This document shows positions 20,858-32,639 of a stretch of DNA of 64,000 bases, piece after piece. The notes under the pieces were generated by a model. That model was given only the letters and a program-made list of their open reading frames with translations, had not been told where the DNA came from and made no database searches. Source of the DNA: Hippasteria phrygiana (Eukaryota; Echinodermata; Asteroidea; Valvatida; Goniasteridae); NCBI GenBank assembly GCA_037893225.1, contig JAZGUH010000709.1, positions 186,001 to 250,000 on the forward strand, given 5' to 3'. The translations under genes were made by a program, and so were the position numbers. Numbering within the stretch: position 1 is the first letter of the stretch; every line of letters begins with the position of its first letter.

Positions 20858-22950
20858 AGGAAATAGCCGCAGTGAGTCAAAGTTCGTTTAGGGGGTAGGG
20901 AGGGTGGGGGTTGTTAAAGCATGGAGGTAAGGCATCAACAAAATCTCTCTTTCCATTCTTTTTTTATTTGTGGGAAAGGTTGGATGAAGAAAGATTCTGT
21001 TGAGCAAGGTCTCATTATCGGTTTGTACGTAAGTGACTGGTCTTGCAGAAATTGTTTTTGTATATTTACGAATAGGTTGGTGGGTATGCCAGCCGTGTGG
21101 ATGTGTGACTGACCCACCCAAAGCGTAATTTCTTTCTTTCATTTTAAAAAAAATGGAATACGCTTCGAGGGAGTCAGTTTTAGCCACTATTTCTGCAAGA
21201 TGACAGTCCCGGTATGTGCTGGCTACGTTAGAAGAATAATCAGTGGATTCTTTGATGGATCATTCCAAGAAGTAGCCGCAGCGAGTCCGAACTTATCTGG
21301 GGGAGGGGGGGGGGGGGGGGGAGATTTGTAAAGGCATCAACAAAATCTCTCTTTCCATTCTTTTTTTATTTGTGGGAAAGGTTGGATGAAGAAAGATTCT
21401 GTTGAGCAAGGTCTCATTATCGGTTTTTACGTAAGTGACTGGTCTTGCAGAAATTGTTTTTGTATATTTACGAATAGGTTGGTGGGTATGCCAGCCGTGT
21501 GGATGTGTGACTGACCCAGCCAAAGCGTAATTTCTTTCTTTCTTTTTTTAAAAATGGAATACGCTTCGAGGGAGTCAGTTTTAGCCACTATTTCTGCAAG
21601 ATGACAGTCACGGTATGTGCTGGCTACGTTAGAAGAATAATCAGTGGATTCTTTGATGGATCATTCCAAGAAGTAGCTGCAGCGAGTCCGAACTTATCTG
21701 GGGGAGGGGGGGGGGGAGGATTTGTAAAGGCATCAACAAAATCTCTCTTTCCATTCTTTTTCTATTTGTGGGAAAGGTTGGATGAAGAAAGATTCTGTTG
21801 AGCAAGGTCTCATTATCGGTTTGTACGTAAGTGACTGGTCTTGCAGAAATTGTTTCTGTATATTTACAAATAGGTTGGTGGGTATGCCAGCCGTGTGGAT
21901 GTGTGACTGACCCACCCAAAGCGTAATTTCTTTCTTTCTTTCTTTAAAAATGGAATACGCTTCGAGGGAGTCAGTTTTAGCCACTATTTCTGCAAGATGA
22001 CAGTCCTGGTATGTGCTGGCTACGTTAGAAGAATAATCAGTGGATTCTTTGATGGATCATTCCAAGAAGTAGCCGCAGCGAGTCCGAACTTATCTGGGGG
22101 AGGGGGGGCGGGGGGGAAGGATTTGTAAAGGCATCAACAAAATCTCTCTTTCCATTCTTTTTTTATTTGTGGGAAAGGTTGGATGAAGAAAGATTCTGTT
22201 GAGCAAGGTCTCATTATCGGTTTTTACGTAAGTGACTGGTCTTGCAGAAATTGTTTTTGTATATTTACGAATAGGTTGGTGGGTATGCCAGCCGTGTGGA
22301 TGTGTGACTGACCCACCCAAAGCGTAATTTCTTTCTTTCTTTTAAAAAAAAAATGGAATACGCTTCGAGGGAGTCAGTTTTAGCCACTATTTCTGCAAGA
22401 TGACAGTCCCGGTATGTGCTGGCTACGTTAGAAGAACAATAAGTGGATTCTTTGATGGATCATTCTAAGAAGTAGCTGCAGCGAGTCCGAGCTTATCTGG
22501 GGGAGGGGGGGGGGGGAGGTTTGTAAAGTCATCATCAACAAAGCCGATCCTCATTCTTCCTTGTTTTTTCTAAAACAACCACCATAAAACATTGGTGGAG
22601 TTGGAGGATGAACGACTCTGTTGGTGGTGCTCTCCTATTTAATAATTTTATATTGGTGACTGGTCTGCAGAAACTGTTTTTGTGTATCTATGTAATTCCG
22701 CTGGTTGGTATGCCAGCCGTGTGGCTGTACAATCGACTCACCCAGAGCGTGGTTATTAATCATTTCTTATCTGTGGAGCACGCTTCTTGGGAGTCGGTTT
22801 ATGGCCACTGTTTCTGCAGAGTGTCAGTCAGCGGGTTAGTTTTGTGGCACTGTCAATTCACCAAACGTCCGGGGGCCAATTATTTATGTCTTTCCCAGAG
22901 AGCGGGAGTTTCAAAAACTCGTCTCTGGTCTTGGCCACGCTAGGACATGT
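20858..22950. repeat. Tandem array with about 400-bp unit, five units
   Basis: Equivalent points (CCATTCTTTTT) fall at 20953, 21355, 21751 and 22152, so the periods are 402, 396 and 401 bp. Units are very similar and differ mainly in homopolymers (a G run of 12-20 in most units) and single bases. A fifth unit (from about 22470) is clearly diverged but keeps TATGCCAGCCGTGTGG and the cysteine-rich end. In each unit a minus-strand frame of about 65 codons (VTHPHGWHTHQPIRKYTKTI) stays open, which may only reflect youth. No gene is claimed. Confidence 0.85.
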
Positions 22951-24110
22951 TTGTGCGTAACAACATGTGGCTTCTTGTTTTAATTTACTCAATGACTTAT
23001 TTTTACCGGTGATAATATGCTGCGCCCCATGCTTTTCTTTTTTTAGAGAGGGGTAGCAAAGCATATTTTCTGTGCTTTTTTCGCACTTCATCAGTCACCA
23101 TCTTTTCCGTTTTTTTTCCTTTTTGTATGCAAGCTCATGATAGCAGAGAAATCTTGCACATTTCAGCCATTCTTTTTAGATGATCGAAGTAAGGGGATTT
23201 CGACACTTATTTTATTTTAAGGTTTGAAATCCACTGCTTACTGATCATTATTTTGTTCTTCTAGTAGTCCTACAAGGATTTGAACATTCTCCTCATCCAG
23301 ATTTTTTCTTTTTTGGTCGGGTTGTGGAGGTGTTTTAATCCTAGACCGAACCAGGTCATCTTTGATGTTTTTATGCCGTTTGTATGCCAAGATGGGTTGG
23401 GTTTCGAATATCGCATTCAGATATTCATTTTCGCTTATTAAATGCCAATGTTGTAGCTCCTTGTCACATTTTTCCGCTTTCAGTTGAGTTTGCGGGAACG
23501 GACAGATCTTTTCTTGGCTTCGTTCGTTTTGTTGTGTTTTTTGGTTTTAATTGATTCTCCTTGCCATACTCAGGCAGACTCAATCTATTATGCAGTTTGT
23601 ATTTTGCTCTTTGAGATCTGCCAGAGTACGTGGAGTTTCTGGTTAGTGTGGCATTCGTGTTGCGACTTCTTATAGTGTAGGTCAGGACCTTGTGGTTTTT
23701 ATCGTGCATGCGCACTGTGTTATTCGGTCACGGACACTACACACAGAAAATGTGATACGTGGGTGTGTGGGTGGGTGGGTGGGGGAGGGATGGGTTGGGG
23801 AGATACATGATATGTGTACACATCGGCAACGTTAGTGTGGCTATAGATTTCAACAGCCATCAGAGCATGTATTAAGTTTACATGTAGGTCATGTACATGT
23901 ATATATTAATATACCGTAGGTGTCGAGTCAGGAGTCGCCGTTCTTTTTGTTAGGTTGTTTTTATAGGTTGTTTTAATCCTATGTATACAGGGAAGCTAGA
24001 TCCTGACTGACACTTTTTTGTTGTGGAGTGGGAAAGAAAGTGGAAAGGTGACTATAGGTTAAGCTTTTAGCTATAACAAATGCTCTCTGATTGATAATTG
24101 GACAGGTATA
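22951..24110. other. Unique intron sequence between two tandem arrays
   Basis: No exon recognised. It contains a (GTGG)n-rich patch (23758-23800) and an ACATGTA-rich patch (23878-23910). Confidence 0.4.
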
Positions 24111-24114
24111 CCAT

Positions 24115-24905
24115 GTATGTGTTTAGGCCTCAGAAAAAAGAGTGTCAGTTTTCAAGTTCTGCAGGAAACCAAGGGAGAGTTAGGGCGGGTGGAAAGAAAA
24201 TGAAAATAGGATGGGAAAAAGATTAAAGAATGAGAATATATAGATTTTATTTGGTTACGGCATGACATTTGTGATCTCTTCTTTGAGGTTTTGGTGGCTC
24301 TGAAAAGAGCCATATCATACATGTGTTTAGGCCTCAGAAAGAAGAGTGTCAGTTGTCAAATTCTGCAGGAAACCAAGGGAGAGTTAAGGCGGGTGGGGAG
24401 AAGGTGAAGACAGGATGGGAAAAGGAATAAAGAATGAGGATTTATAGATTTTGTTTGGTTACGGCATGACATTTCTGATCTCTTCTTTGAGGTTTTGGTG
24501 GCTCTGAACCGAGCCATATCATACATGTGTTTAGGGCTCAAAAGGAAGAGTGTCAGTTGTCAAATTCTGCAGGAAACCAAGGGAGAGTTAAGGCGGGTGG
24601 GAAAGGAATAAAGAATGAGGATTTATAGATTTTGTTTGGTTACGGTATGACATTTCTGATCTCTTCTTTGAGGTCTTGGTGGCTCTGAACAGAGCCATAG
24701 CATACATGTGTTTAGGCCTCAAAAAGAAGAGTGTCAGTTGTCAAATTCTGCAGGAAACCAAGGGAGAGTTAAGGCGGGTGGAGAGAAAGTGAAGACAGGA
24801 TGGGAACAGGATTAAGGAATGAAGTTAATAGATTATATTTGGTTACGGCATGAAATTTCTGAACTCTTCTTTGAGGATATGGTGGCTCTGAAGAGAGCCG
24901 TTTGG
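24115..24905. repeat. Tandem array with about 200-bp unit, four units
   Basis: Equivalent points (GCAGGAAACCAAGG) lie at 24161, 24365, 24569 and 24750, giving periods of 204, 204 and 181. Each unit has ATACATGTGTTTAGG and GGTGGCTCTGAA..GAGCC. The third unit lacks about 23 bp. The array stops exactly where a GC-rich open frame begins on the other strand. Confidence 0.85.
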
Positions 24906-24922
24906 TTTGTAGTACGCCGGAA

Positions 24923-25537
24923 CTATCTGCGCCACCCGCTCCGTGACTTGGGGACTAGGCCTGCTTTTTGCTCTGCAGCGTCAGCGATGATATGTAGCAC
25001 TCGCTGGGCCCGCCGTCTCTCCATCCCGGCCTGAATTTTGGCGTCTATCAAGCTTACACCCGCCGTTTTTGCCTGCGCTAGTTGATAATCACACGTGGCG
25101 AGCTTCGACTGGTATTGTCTGAGAGTAAGACGGCCCAATTCCAGAGTGCACTCCGCCAATGTTTTGTTCCACGAGATGATCATCTCGGGAGGGCAGGAGG
25201 TACCCAGAGGAAGGGTGGGGATATTTTTCTTTACTCTGAAACAGTCGGGGGCTTCGCCACGGGTGAGGCTCTCTTCTAGTGAGACTGCCTGCCGCCGGAC
25301 CCGATTTCTCAAGCCAGCTAAGCGGACAATCTCTACCTTAGCGCGGTGGACAACGTTTTTGGCGAGAGGTGTAAGCTTAATAAGCCCGTTTTGGTTTCTT
25401 CGACGGGGTGGAGGGGAGGGTTGCCGTTGAGCTGACGGGAGTTCGTCGTCGCTGTCGCTGAAGAGCATCAGGTTCTCACCGACCGCATGTTCTCTTGAGC
25501 CGGGAGTGGGCGGGCAGATTAGCTTGTGTATATGCAC
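24923..25537 (-). CDS. Unrecognised GC-rich ORF (up to 204 codons)
   Basis: The open frame runs from 25537; its first ATG is at 25466-25468 (MLFSDSDDELPSAQR). It encodes a basic, Pro/Ser/Arg-rich N-terminus (PSPPPRRRNQNG), then LTPLAKNVVHRAKVEIVRLA, PEMIISWNKTLAECTLELGR and an alanine/arginine-rich helical end (GMERRRAQRVLHIIADAAEQ). The composition is much more GC-rich than its neighbours and codon-like. I do not recognise the family; a transposon accessory protein or gag-like protein is possible. It lies inside the decarboxylase intron on the same strand. Three ATTGG (CCAAT-type) boxes lie upstream at about 25650, 25783 and 25837. Confidence 0.4.
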   Translation of the reverse strand: MHIHKLICPPTPGSREHAVGENLMLFSDSDDELPSAQRQPSPPPRRRNQNGLIKLTPLAKNVVHRAKVEIVRLAGLRNRVRRQAVSLEESLTRGEAPDCFRVKKNIPTLPLGTSCPPEMIISWNKTLAECTLELGRLTLRQYQSKLATCDYQLAQAKTAGVSLIDAKIQAGMERRRAQRVLHIIADAAEQKAGLVPKSRSGWRR

Positions 25538-26214
25538 TGCCGCGCCCCGTACTATCCGTGCTTCGCCAGGGGCACAGCCTTGATGATACTGTTTACTTCC
25601 GGGTTTTTTCGTTATGTGAATAATAAGCTATTAGCAATCGCGCGCGATCTGATTGGTCCTAAATTGAACGTCACGTTGAATAATTCATGCTACATGCGCG
25701 CGTGAAAAAATGTGATCATCGCGCGATGAACGCGCGTTGGTTCACAAAAGGTACCGGTCAACGGTAACCCTTCCAGGTAGCTGATTGGACATTCGTAAAT
25801 GAATAATTCAGATTCAGCTGCGCAAACCAAGAAGCGATTGGCCATTGGGAAACATACATTATTCATGCTGGATAATTTACATATCAACCCCCCCCCCCCC
25901 CCCACATCCCATTCGCTCCAGAATTCCAACGCAAAATAAAGAAAAACATAAAACAGAATCACCAAGGCTGTGATCCTGGCTGGAGACTCGTGCGTGTTGT
26001 TACCGGGTGGTGCGTGTACAGCGTATGAACTATGTATGACTAAAAATTAAAGTGTACATGTACATGCACATGCCTTGCGGGCAGATCGTGCTTGTAACGT
26101 ATCGGCGTTCGCCGCCATCCAGCTGGCCGCGCCACGCGGGCCGGGCCGGGCGACCGCAAGCTCAGACAGCACGCACAGCCTTATGGAACGCCATTGCTAT
26201 CTTGGGTGGCTTCA

Positions 26215-26745
26215 GATCGTTGGCTTCGTCATTTTCATCATTCCGTTCGGTAATTCCATCATTCAATTTGGCAATTTCATCATTCCATTCGGCAATTTCG
26301 CCATTTCGTTTTCCATTTCGACATTCCATTCGGCATTTTCATCATTAAATTCGGCAATTTTATCATTCAATTCGGCATGTCACCATTCTGTTCGGCAATA
26401 TCATCATTCAATTCGGCAATATCATCATTCAATTCGGCAATATCATCATTCAATTCGGCAATATCATCATTCAATTCGGCAATATCATCATTCAATTCGG
26501 CAATATCATCATTCAATTCGGCAATATCATCATTCAATTCGGCAATATCATCATTCAATTCGGCAATATCATCATTCAATTCGGCAACTTCATCATTACA
26601 TTCGGCAATATGACCATTCCGTTTGGCATTTCACCATTTTGTTCGGCAATTTCATCATTCAATTCTGCAATTTCACCATTCAATTTGTCAATTTCACCAT
26701 TCAATTCGGCAATTTCGCCGTTTCGTTTGGCAATTTGGTAGTAAT
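26215..26745. repeat. 21-bp tandem repeat array
   Basis: A core of nine near-perfect 21-bp units (TTCGGCAATATCATCATTCA plus A) covers 26391-26579, with degenerate copies on both sides back to 26215 and on to 26745. Because 21 is a multiple of three, frames stay open on both strands (NDDIAEL on minus, FNSAISS on plus). Those are consequences of the repeat, not evidence of a protein. Confidence 0.9.
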
Positions 26746-27586
26746 CGATTCTCCGTGCTCGCATAACTATTCGGTTTTACAAGTAATCGTGCTTTACTGC
26801 GAGTTCGTCCTTTCATTCGCCAATTTCATCGTTCCGCAATTCAATTTCATCATGCGGTGTGGCAATTCAGCGTTCTGTGTGCAGTGACCTTTGTATGGTG
26901 GCCGTGAAGGGACATTGCAATTTGTTAATATTGAAGTCAATATTGGCGTAAAAAAATCCACGTCCTGCATGCTATCCAGTCGTGATTTTTTTTTGACGCG
27001 ATTTTTTTCGAGCAAGCTAGGTGCTGGTTGTCAAGTCGATGTGCGCATGCGCAAAATGCATTTCACGCATGGTACAGCTAGCTTCGTAAATACTGTACAT
27101 TAGTTCATACGCGTGTTATTATAATTGTGGTACCCTGAGTTGTCATTGTTATTCCAACTTTGTCACATGTGGGCGATTTGGTACCGCCGGGCAAAAGCTA
27201 GCCCGCGATTCGGCCCGCGCCCGCGCATATTGAAAACTTGAATCCATGCGACAAAAGGAGGTACTGTTTAAAAGGAAATCTCTAGATTCATGCAACGGAT
27301 TTTCGAGAAATGTCAAGAAATTATTAACCAATTTTGCATAAGATTTCCGAATAGGTTTCAGCAAAGCCACACCATGTTATGTTTAGCATTGTTTTATGAG
27401 TAAGTTTTATAAAATAATTCCGAGTCGTTTCCAGTGGGCTCATTTGAAAGAGTTGTTGACACCGATTACTTTGGGTTCAGCCTCTGTTTGAAAGAAAGTG
27501 TACCGCTCATGTTTTGAGAAATTCATATTTTTCCTTCATACTCCTAATTGTCACCTTCCTGGGCTTATTCCAGTAACGGATTATTT

Positions 27587-29525
27587 TTTAAAAGCGGTCT
27601 GTTTTATAGGATTTCCCGGCCAATTTCACAATGTTTTCGTTAATTTTAATGCCTGGCTCATTCAATTTAGATTGAAATTGAATGATCACGCAGATCGTCA
27701 TTCAACAATCAAAAATAGTAATTCAAATTCACTATCCGAGCATTCCATCGTCTTTTAGCTTCAGTCGTGCCTGTAAAAGATGCATTCAAATTTAATGTAT
27801 CGTATTGTTCATTAACGTTCGTCTGCACCAACGTGTAGATCGGGCATTCATTTTCATGAATGGGCAAACATATTTCACCTTTTTTCAGGCATCTTTTCCT
27901 GTATGTCCACATTCCTGCGTGTCCGTATTCATATAAAGGTCTGAGTTATCTTAACATAAATCATATCTGACGTCTTCAATTCGTAGATGCATACCTCTCT
28001 TTCTTAACTAAGTCTTCAGACAGACAAGATGGCGAGCCTACGAGGGGAGGTGTGATCGTCTGATGGAATCTGCCGAAGAAAACAAATTACCCAAAAGAAG
28101 TGTTCCCGATGGTACAACCATTGCCAAACATACCGGTTCATGCCCCGATGTCTTGCACATGAAGAGATCGATGGGTGAATCAAAACGAAAAAGAACAGTA
28201 AACAAAGTTAAAGGATTCCCAAACATGTCAACATACAAATGCCCCTATTTTATTTTTTGCTCAAACTTTAAAACAAACAAAGATAAAACAAATAGCTGGC
28301 TAACATTTCGAACTTAAGCAAGTTCTTTCTCAAAGGCAAATGACACACAACAAGAAACAAACATGTACGGAACACACATGCAAGAGGGGGTGCAAATAGG
28401 AGGTGGTAATTGGGAAATAAGAGGAACAGAGGGATGTGGCAAGGCTAAACGGGAAAGGGAGACATCCAAGTGGGCAAGAAACCCTAAGAGTGTTTGCCAG
28501 GAGGATTATCTGTAAACAAATGACAATGGGGGGGGGGGGGGGGAATTAAGAGTTGAGACCATGTGGTTGAATAGTCCGAAGACGCTTTCATCCACACTTT
28601 CTCCCTGCTAAGGCGAACTGAGTCCTTGCTCTGGCCAAGTGATTATATGCCCTGTATATCAGAAATGGAATGGTTATGCATGAAAGTTGAAGTGGTGACC
28701 AACAGGGGTGTCCATTTTCTTGGTATTCACAGTCGATCGATGGCCATAGAAACGCTTTTTGAGCGTGTTCTTGGTCTCCCCGACATACTGGATTCCACAA
28801 GCCATGCAAGAAATGAGATGACATTAGAGGTGTTGCAAGTAATGTTACCATTGGTTCTGTGAGTAGTGCCAGATGAATGGCTAGAAAATGAGTCAGACTC
28901 CTGCATGTAAGTCTGGCAAACAACACAACTGGAATTGCACTTAAAAGTACCATGCTGTGTGGGAGGGGATGCAGCCAAGGGGGATCTCGGCTCGAACAAT
29001 CGGGTCTCGTGGAGAGACCAACAGTGAAAAAGAAAATTCATTAGCCCTTTTCATTTCACATCCATAATAGATGCTAAAAAATAATCCACTATAAATTGTA
29101 GACAATTTGTACAAAAACCTCAGAGGACAATAGGAAAATATATCAATTAAAAATCTTATTAATTTGAATAACCATTTGATGAAATTGCCCATAAAGGGAT
29201 AAGAAAAGAAAAGCATGGTCATCCGTCATATGCACACCGACGTCATAGGCACACACGGAGGTTACAAAACTCAATGTAAGAATGCAACAAATGAAGTCTT
29301 GAATGCACCAAAAACGTAATAGAATGTCCCTAAACAAAAACGAACACTATTAGTAACGAAATCGTTGGTGCTTAAGAACTGAAATTGAATGCTCAAACAG
29401 TGAAAAAGAAACCTTAATTTGATCAGATGTGCAAAAATCACGCGAATTTGAATGACCGACAACAAAAATAATCAGAATTTTTTTGCAAATTGGCCGGGAA
29501 AACCTATATTTATTGGCCGCTTAAA
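27587..29525. mobile_element. TIR element B, opposite orientation to element A
   Basis: The ends (A)TAGG(A/T)TTTCCCGGCCAATT at 27604 and, inverted, at about 29510 are good inverted repeats, extended outward by AAGCGG(T/C)C. The body matches 8590-9573. Compared with that copy, about 730 bp of extra sequence (about 28297-29024) is present, which contains a PLE fragment. Confidence 0.75.
28297..29024 (-). pseudogene. PLE C-terminal fragment (GIY-YIG) inserted in TIR element B
   Basis: The minus strand reads CNSSCVVCQTYMQESDSFSS, then HSSGTTHRTNGNITCNTSNV, and after a frame change CHLISCMACGIQYVGETKNT and LKKRFYGHRSTVNTKKMDTP. The pattern C..C...SS.TG....G..C.T.NV..LISC..C..QYVGET...L..R...HRS is the linker and GIY-YIG endonuclease of PLE proteins. 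It is only the 3' end, as expected for a 5'-truncated insertion. It is a different lineage from the PLE at 10815. Confidence 0.8.
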
Positions 29526-29627
29526 GAGGCACCGTTTTTAAGAATATAAAGAAATGTGGTATTTGGAGTTTCGTGTAAAATGCCGTGTTTAGAAAGGTGT
29601 ATCTGAAAAATTCATATCTTTCCTTAC

Positions 29628-29762
29628 GATTTCTAATTGTCACTTTCCTGGGCACACTAAAATTTCAGTAAGGGCTTATTTAAGCGGCTAATCGGAACAG
29701 AACGCTCGATTGGAATAAGCCCTGACTGAAATTAAGTGTACCCAGGAAGGTAATAATTAGGA
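29628..29762. repeat. Foldback element (CTAATTGTCAC..TTCCTGGG arms)
   Basis: CTAATTGTCACTTTCCTGGG and the complement of CCCAGGAAGGTAATAATTAG, continued by AATTTCAGT..GGGCTTATT, form long imperfect arms. A half copy is at about 27539-27590, beside TIR element B. Confidence 0.75.
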
Positions 29763-29799
29763 AAAATGGACCGTCGGGAAGTGTAAACAAACGCAGTCA

Positions 29800-30550
29800 C
29801 AGAAGACAGCTTGTACATCGTGTTGAATGTACTGGCTTTATTGTTTGATCTGTGAAACAATAACGAACAAAAAAATACAACTTTAAGTTTGTTATCTGGA
29901 AAATATGTGAAATAAACAGTTCTAAATGCCCGTTTAAAATCGCAATATCCGAATTATTGGAAAGTATAACCTCTCTAAAATCATGTCTGTCATATCTCTG
30001 AAGTCTATCAATAGTCATCTCTATTAGTATATGAAGGGCCTGAAAGATTACACAATTATTTGTAATACTTAATAAGTAGCAAGAAAAGTCAGTTTTAAAG
30101 AATACATCGTTTAGGTCTACAGGTACTGTTTCATGTCAATAATTTAGGCACAAATACCAGTCCAAAAACGCAGGAAATTCTTTTTCAGGGAACTGAGCAC
30201 AGAATTTGGTTGTAAGCAAAATCTGTAAAAACTGGGTTCTATTTCCACCCAAACTGACTGAAGACAAAACATAAGCAAATAATAATGGTTGAACTGATTT
30301 ATGTGACATGCGTGCATGAACTAACTAAACTATTGAGGGCGCTCTTCACCCTGGCTCTCTGTCTAGCAACTCTTGTTCATCATAACAAAAATATGAAAAC
30401 GAGCGTTACCGTGACTTTATTTTGCACATATGATATCATCTTGAAGATCCTTGCTCCAGTTAGATTGTTAGATCCAACTCTCAATCAGACCCCTTTGGGT
30501 GGTATATAAAAGCTCATGGTAGGCCTAATGTCTTAATTCCTGATTATATT
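29800..30550. other. Intron sequence, nothing recognised
   Basis: AT-rich; no exon or repeat copy recognised. Confidence 0.4.
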
Positions 30551-30561
30551 TTAGTTCTTAA

Positions 30562-30879
30562 AGAGGATATTGATTGCTGAGAGAAGTCTGTGTCATGTAG
30601 TTTTATGTAGATTGCGTATTGTAAAACAAAACAGCAAATTATTTCTGCCATAAAATAACAAAAGTGACTTGAGTGGCATTTTATCAAGTCTCCTCTAGCA
30701 CGAATGCCATTTGTCTTGCTGCGCTAGAGGGGACTTGATAAAAATAGCTCTCAAAAGTCACTTTTTCGTTATTTCATGGCAGAAATAATTGGCTCAACGG
30801 TTTAAATGTATTTTGTAATATGCAATCTACATAAAACTAAAAAATGACGTAAACTTCTCTCAGCAATCAAACATCCTCT
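30562..30879. mobile_element. TTAA-flanked foldback MITE (318 bp)
   Basis: TTAA at 30558-30561 and 30880-30883 flanks arms AGAGGAT(A/G)TT.GATTGCTGAGAGAAG that extend inward through TTTTATGTAGATTGC to nearly the whole length. The first bases AGAGGA equal those of the TTAA element at 5246. No coding capacity. Confidence 0.85.
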
Positions 30880-31159
30880 TTAAAAATAACTGCACTTTGG
30901 GGTATTTTGTTTTTTTAAGCTGTGGTTATAGAAAAATAGGCCATCCATGTATTCCAGTTGTGTTCTTTCAGTACATTGTTAATTCTGAAAAACATCAAAA
31001 GTCCAGTCAGAAGTACGTTTTCCTTACTACATGTATCTACATGTACCAAAAATTATAATGATTTGTACACCTTTAACCCAAGCCTTTTCTTTGTTACAGT
31101 GACTGACATAATTTATATGGCAAAACTTCAACCAATTTCATTTGGAATTTTTTATTTGA

Positions 31160-31232
31160 TTTATTTGGGGGGGGGGGGAGGGGGGGGGGGGTATCATAAT
31201 CACCAGGATAGGAAGCGGGGGGGGGGGGGGGG
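31160..31232. repeat. Poly(G) cluster
   Basis: Three G runs (two at about 31168-31190, one at 31217-31234) separated by one or a few bases. The 31239 element is inserted directly beside them. Confidence 0.85.
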
Positions 31233-31238
31233 GGTGGG

Positions 31239-32599
31239 TAGTCTTGGTTCAAGACGTTGTTACGTATATACGCGATCTATGGCCGCCGCGAGAGGGCGTT
31301 ATCACGACAAACATAATAGCCGCGAACCGCCAGTAACAACGTCTTGGGAATCTTGTAGAAGCCGTGTTGTGCGCACGCACCTGCTTAGCCTAATGTTGCA
31401 GCGCGTATTATGAATACATAAATAAATGTATTATGCATAGATCTAACCCCCTGACTACTACCGCCCGAGTGTTAGTATATGAAGATAAAGGTACAGCAGG
31501 TCCGTGCTATTTAGATTGTTTGGTAGGGCCGAGGGGAATGAACTAAAAAGTTCCGGAATGATGGAAATATAATAAACAGAAAATCTTAACGGGGCTGAAT
31601 ATGATAATTGATGTATTATAATGGTGCTGAGGAGACCTTGTTAGGTGATTTGATTGAGAAAATAAAAAAGGCCGTGATAATAATAAAACAAATAGCTCAC
31701 GAGGCCCTCTTTACGGCCGGGGAAAACGGAGATTGTCGTACTCTGGTGATTCGATTGTCACACAGTTCACAAAGATACTGAGACGCACTCTAGATCTCCT
31801 GCGGGTTTTCTCCACTGGTACATGGTGAAACTCGACAAAAATTCAGGCTCATGTTTGCTTTGAGGCTGGACGCGAATCCCCGCCGAGACAGAAGCGATTC
31901 CCCTACCCCCGAGTCGACTTCAATTCAACGGACGACTTGTCAATTGTCTCAACGGAAGACTTGTCTCCACGGACGACTTAATTGTCTTCCCATTTGACGC
32001 AAAGACGGTCGAGTTGTCTCGAGTCGAGTCGGCCAACGGTCGAGTTGTCCGAGCCCCTACGGTTTAATATAACGGAGAGGTATTTCTTGCATGTAACAAG
32101 TAATTTCCCGCAGATTACACACCATCACCCAGGTTGCCTGCCCGGTCCCGCCCGGCACCTTACCCGTTGTATCTCCCTCGCATCGATCGTCACAGTTGCA
32201 AGACGTCGCAGGCGAACACGAGCGGTGAACACTGCAGCCGCTAGTAGCGCATAGCCGGCCGGCTGCCTGCAATTAATGCAAAGCAGAGCAAGCAGCTTCG
32301 ATCGCGAACTTACCAGTGCCCCTTCGGCGCCAGTAGTATAGATAGCTACCAGACTATTGTGCAACTTCATGGCAGCTCTTTTTCGTATGTGCGCGTGCGT
32401 GAAGGAAAATGTTCCTCATTTTCATACAGAATTGACGCATGCGCACTAGTTTCCCCCATTTTTCGGGGGGAGATTTTACAAGATTCCCAAGACGTTGTTC
32501 CTGGCGGTTCGTGGCTATTAATAGTTCGTGGCTAATAACGCCCTCTCGCGGCGGCTGGTTATCGCGTATTATACGTAACAACGTCTTGAACCAAGACTA
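31239..32599. mobile_element. TIR element with 115-bp hairpin ends
   Basis: TAGTCTTGGTTCAAGACGTT at 31239 and its complement ending 32599 begin inverted repeats of roughly 115 bp. Each arm is itself a hairpin (CAAGACGTTGTTAC and GTAACAACGTCTTG). The interior contains the ACTTGTC/GAGTTGTC iteron module (31906-32066) also seen at 36290-37083. A related, 3'-truncated copy is at 46916-48160, and a lone end is at 49249. No transposase seen. Confidence 0.8.
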
Positions 32600-32639
32600 G
32601 GGGGGGGGGGGGGGGGGCGGCAGGGGAAATGTTTTTTTA

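Noticed and set aside
21293..22320. Tandem genes encoding a VTHPHGWHTHQP protein
   Set aside because: The frame is shared because the units are nearly identical; the older fifth unit does not keep it, and there is no start context or homology.
26075..26887. A 270-codon protein gene
   Set aside because: Its length is explained by the 21-bp repeat, which keeps all compatible frames open on both strands.
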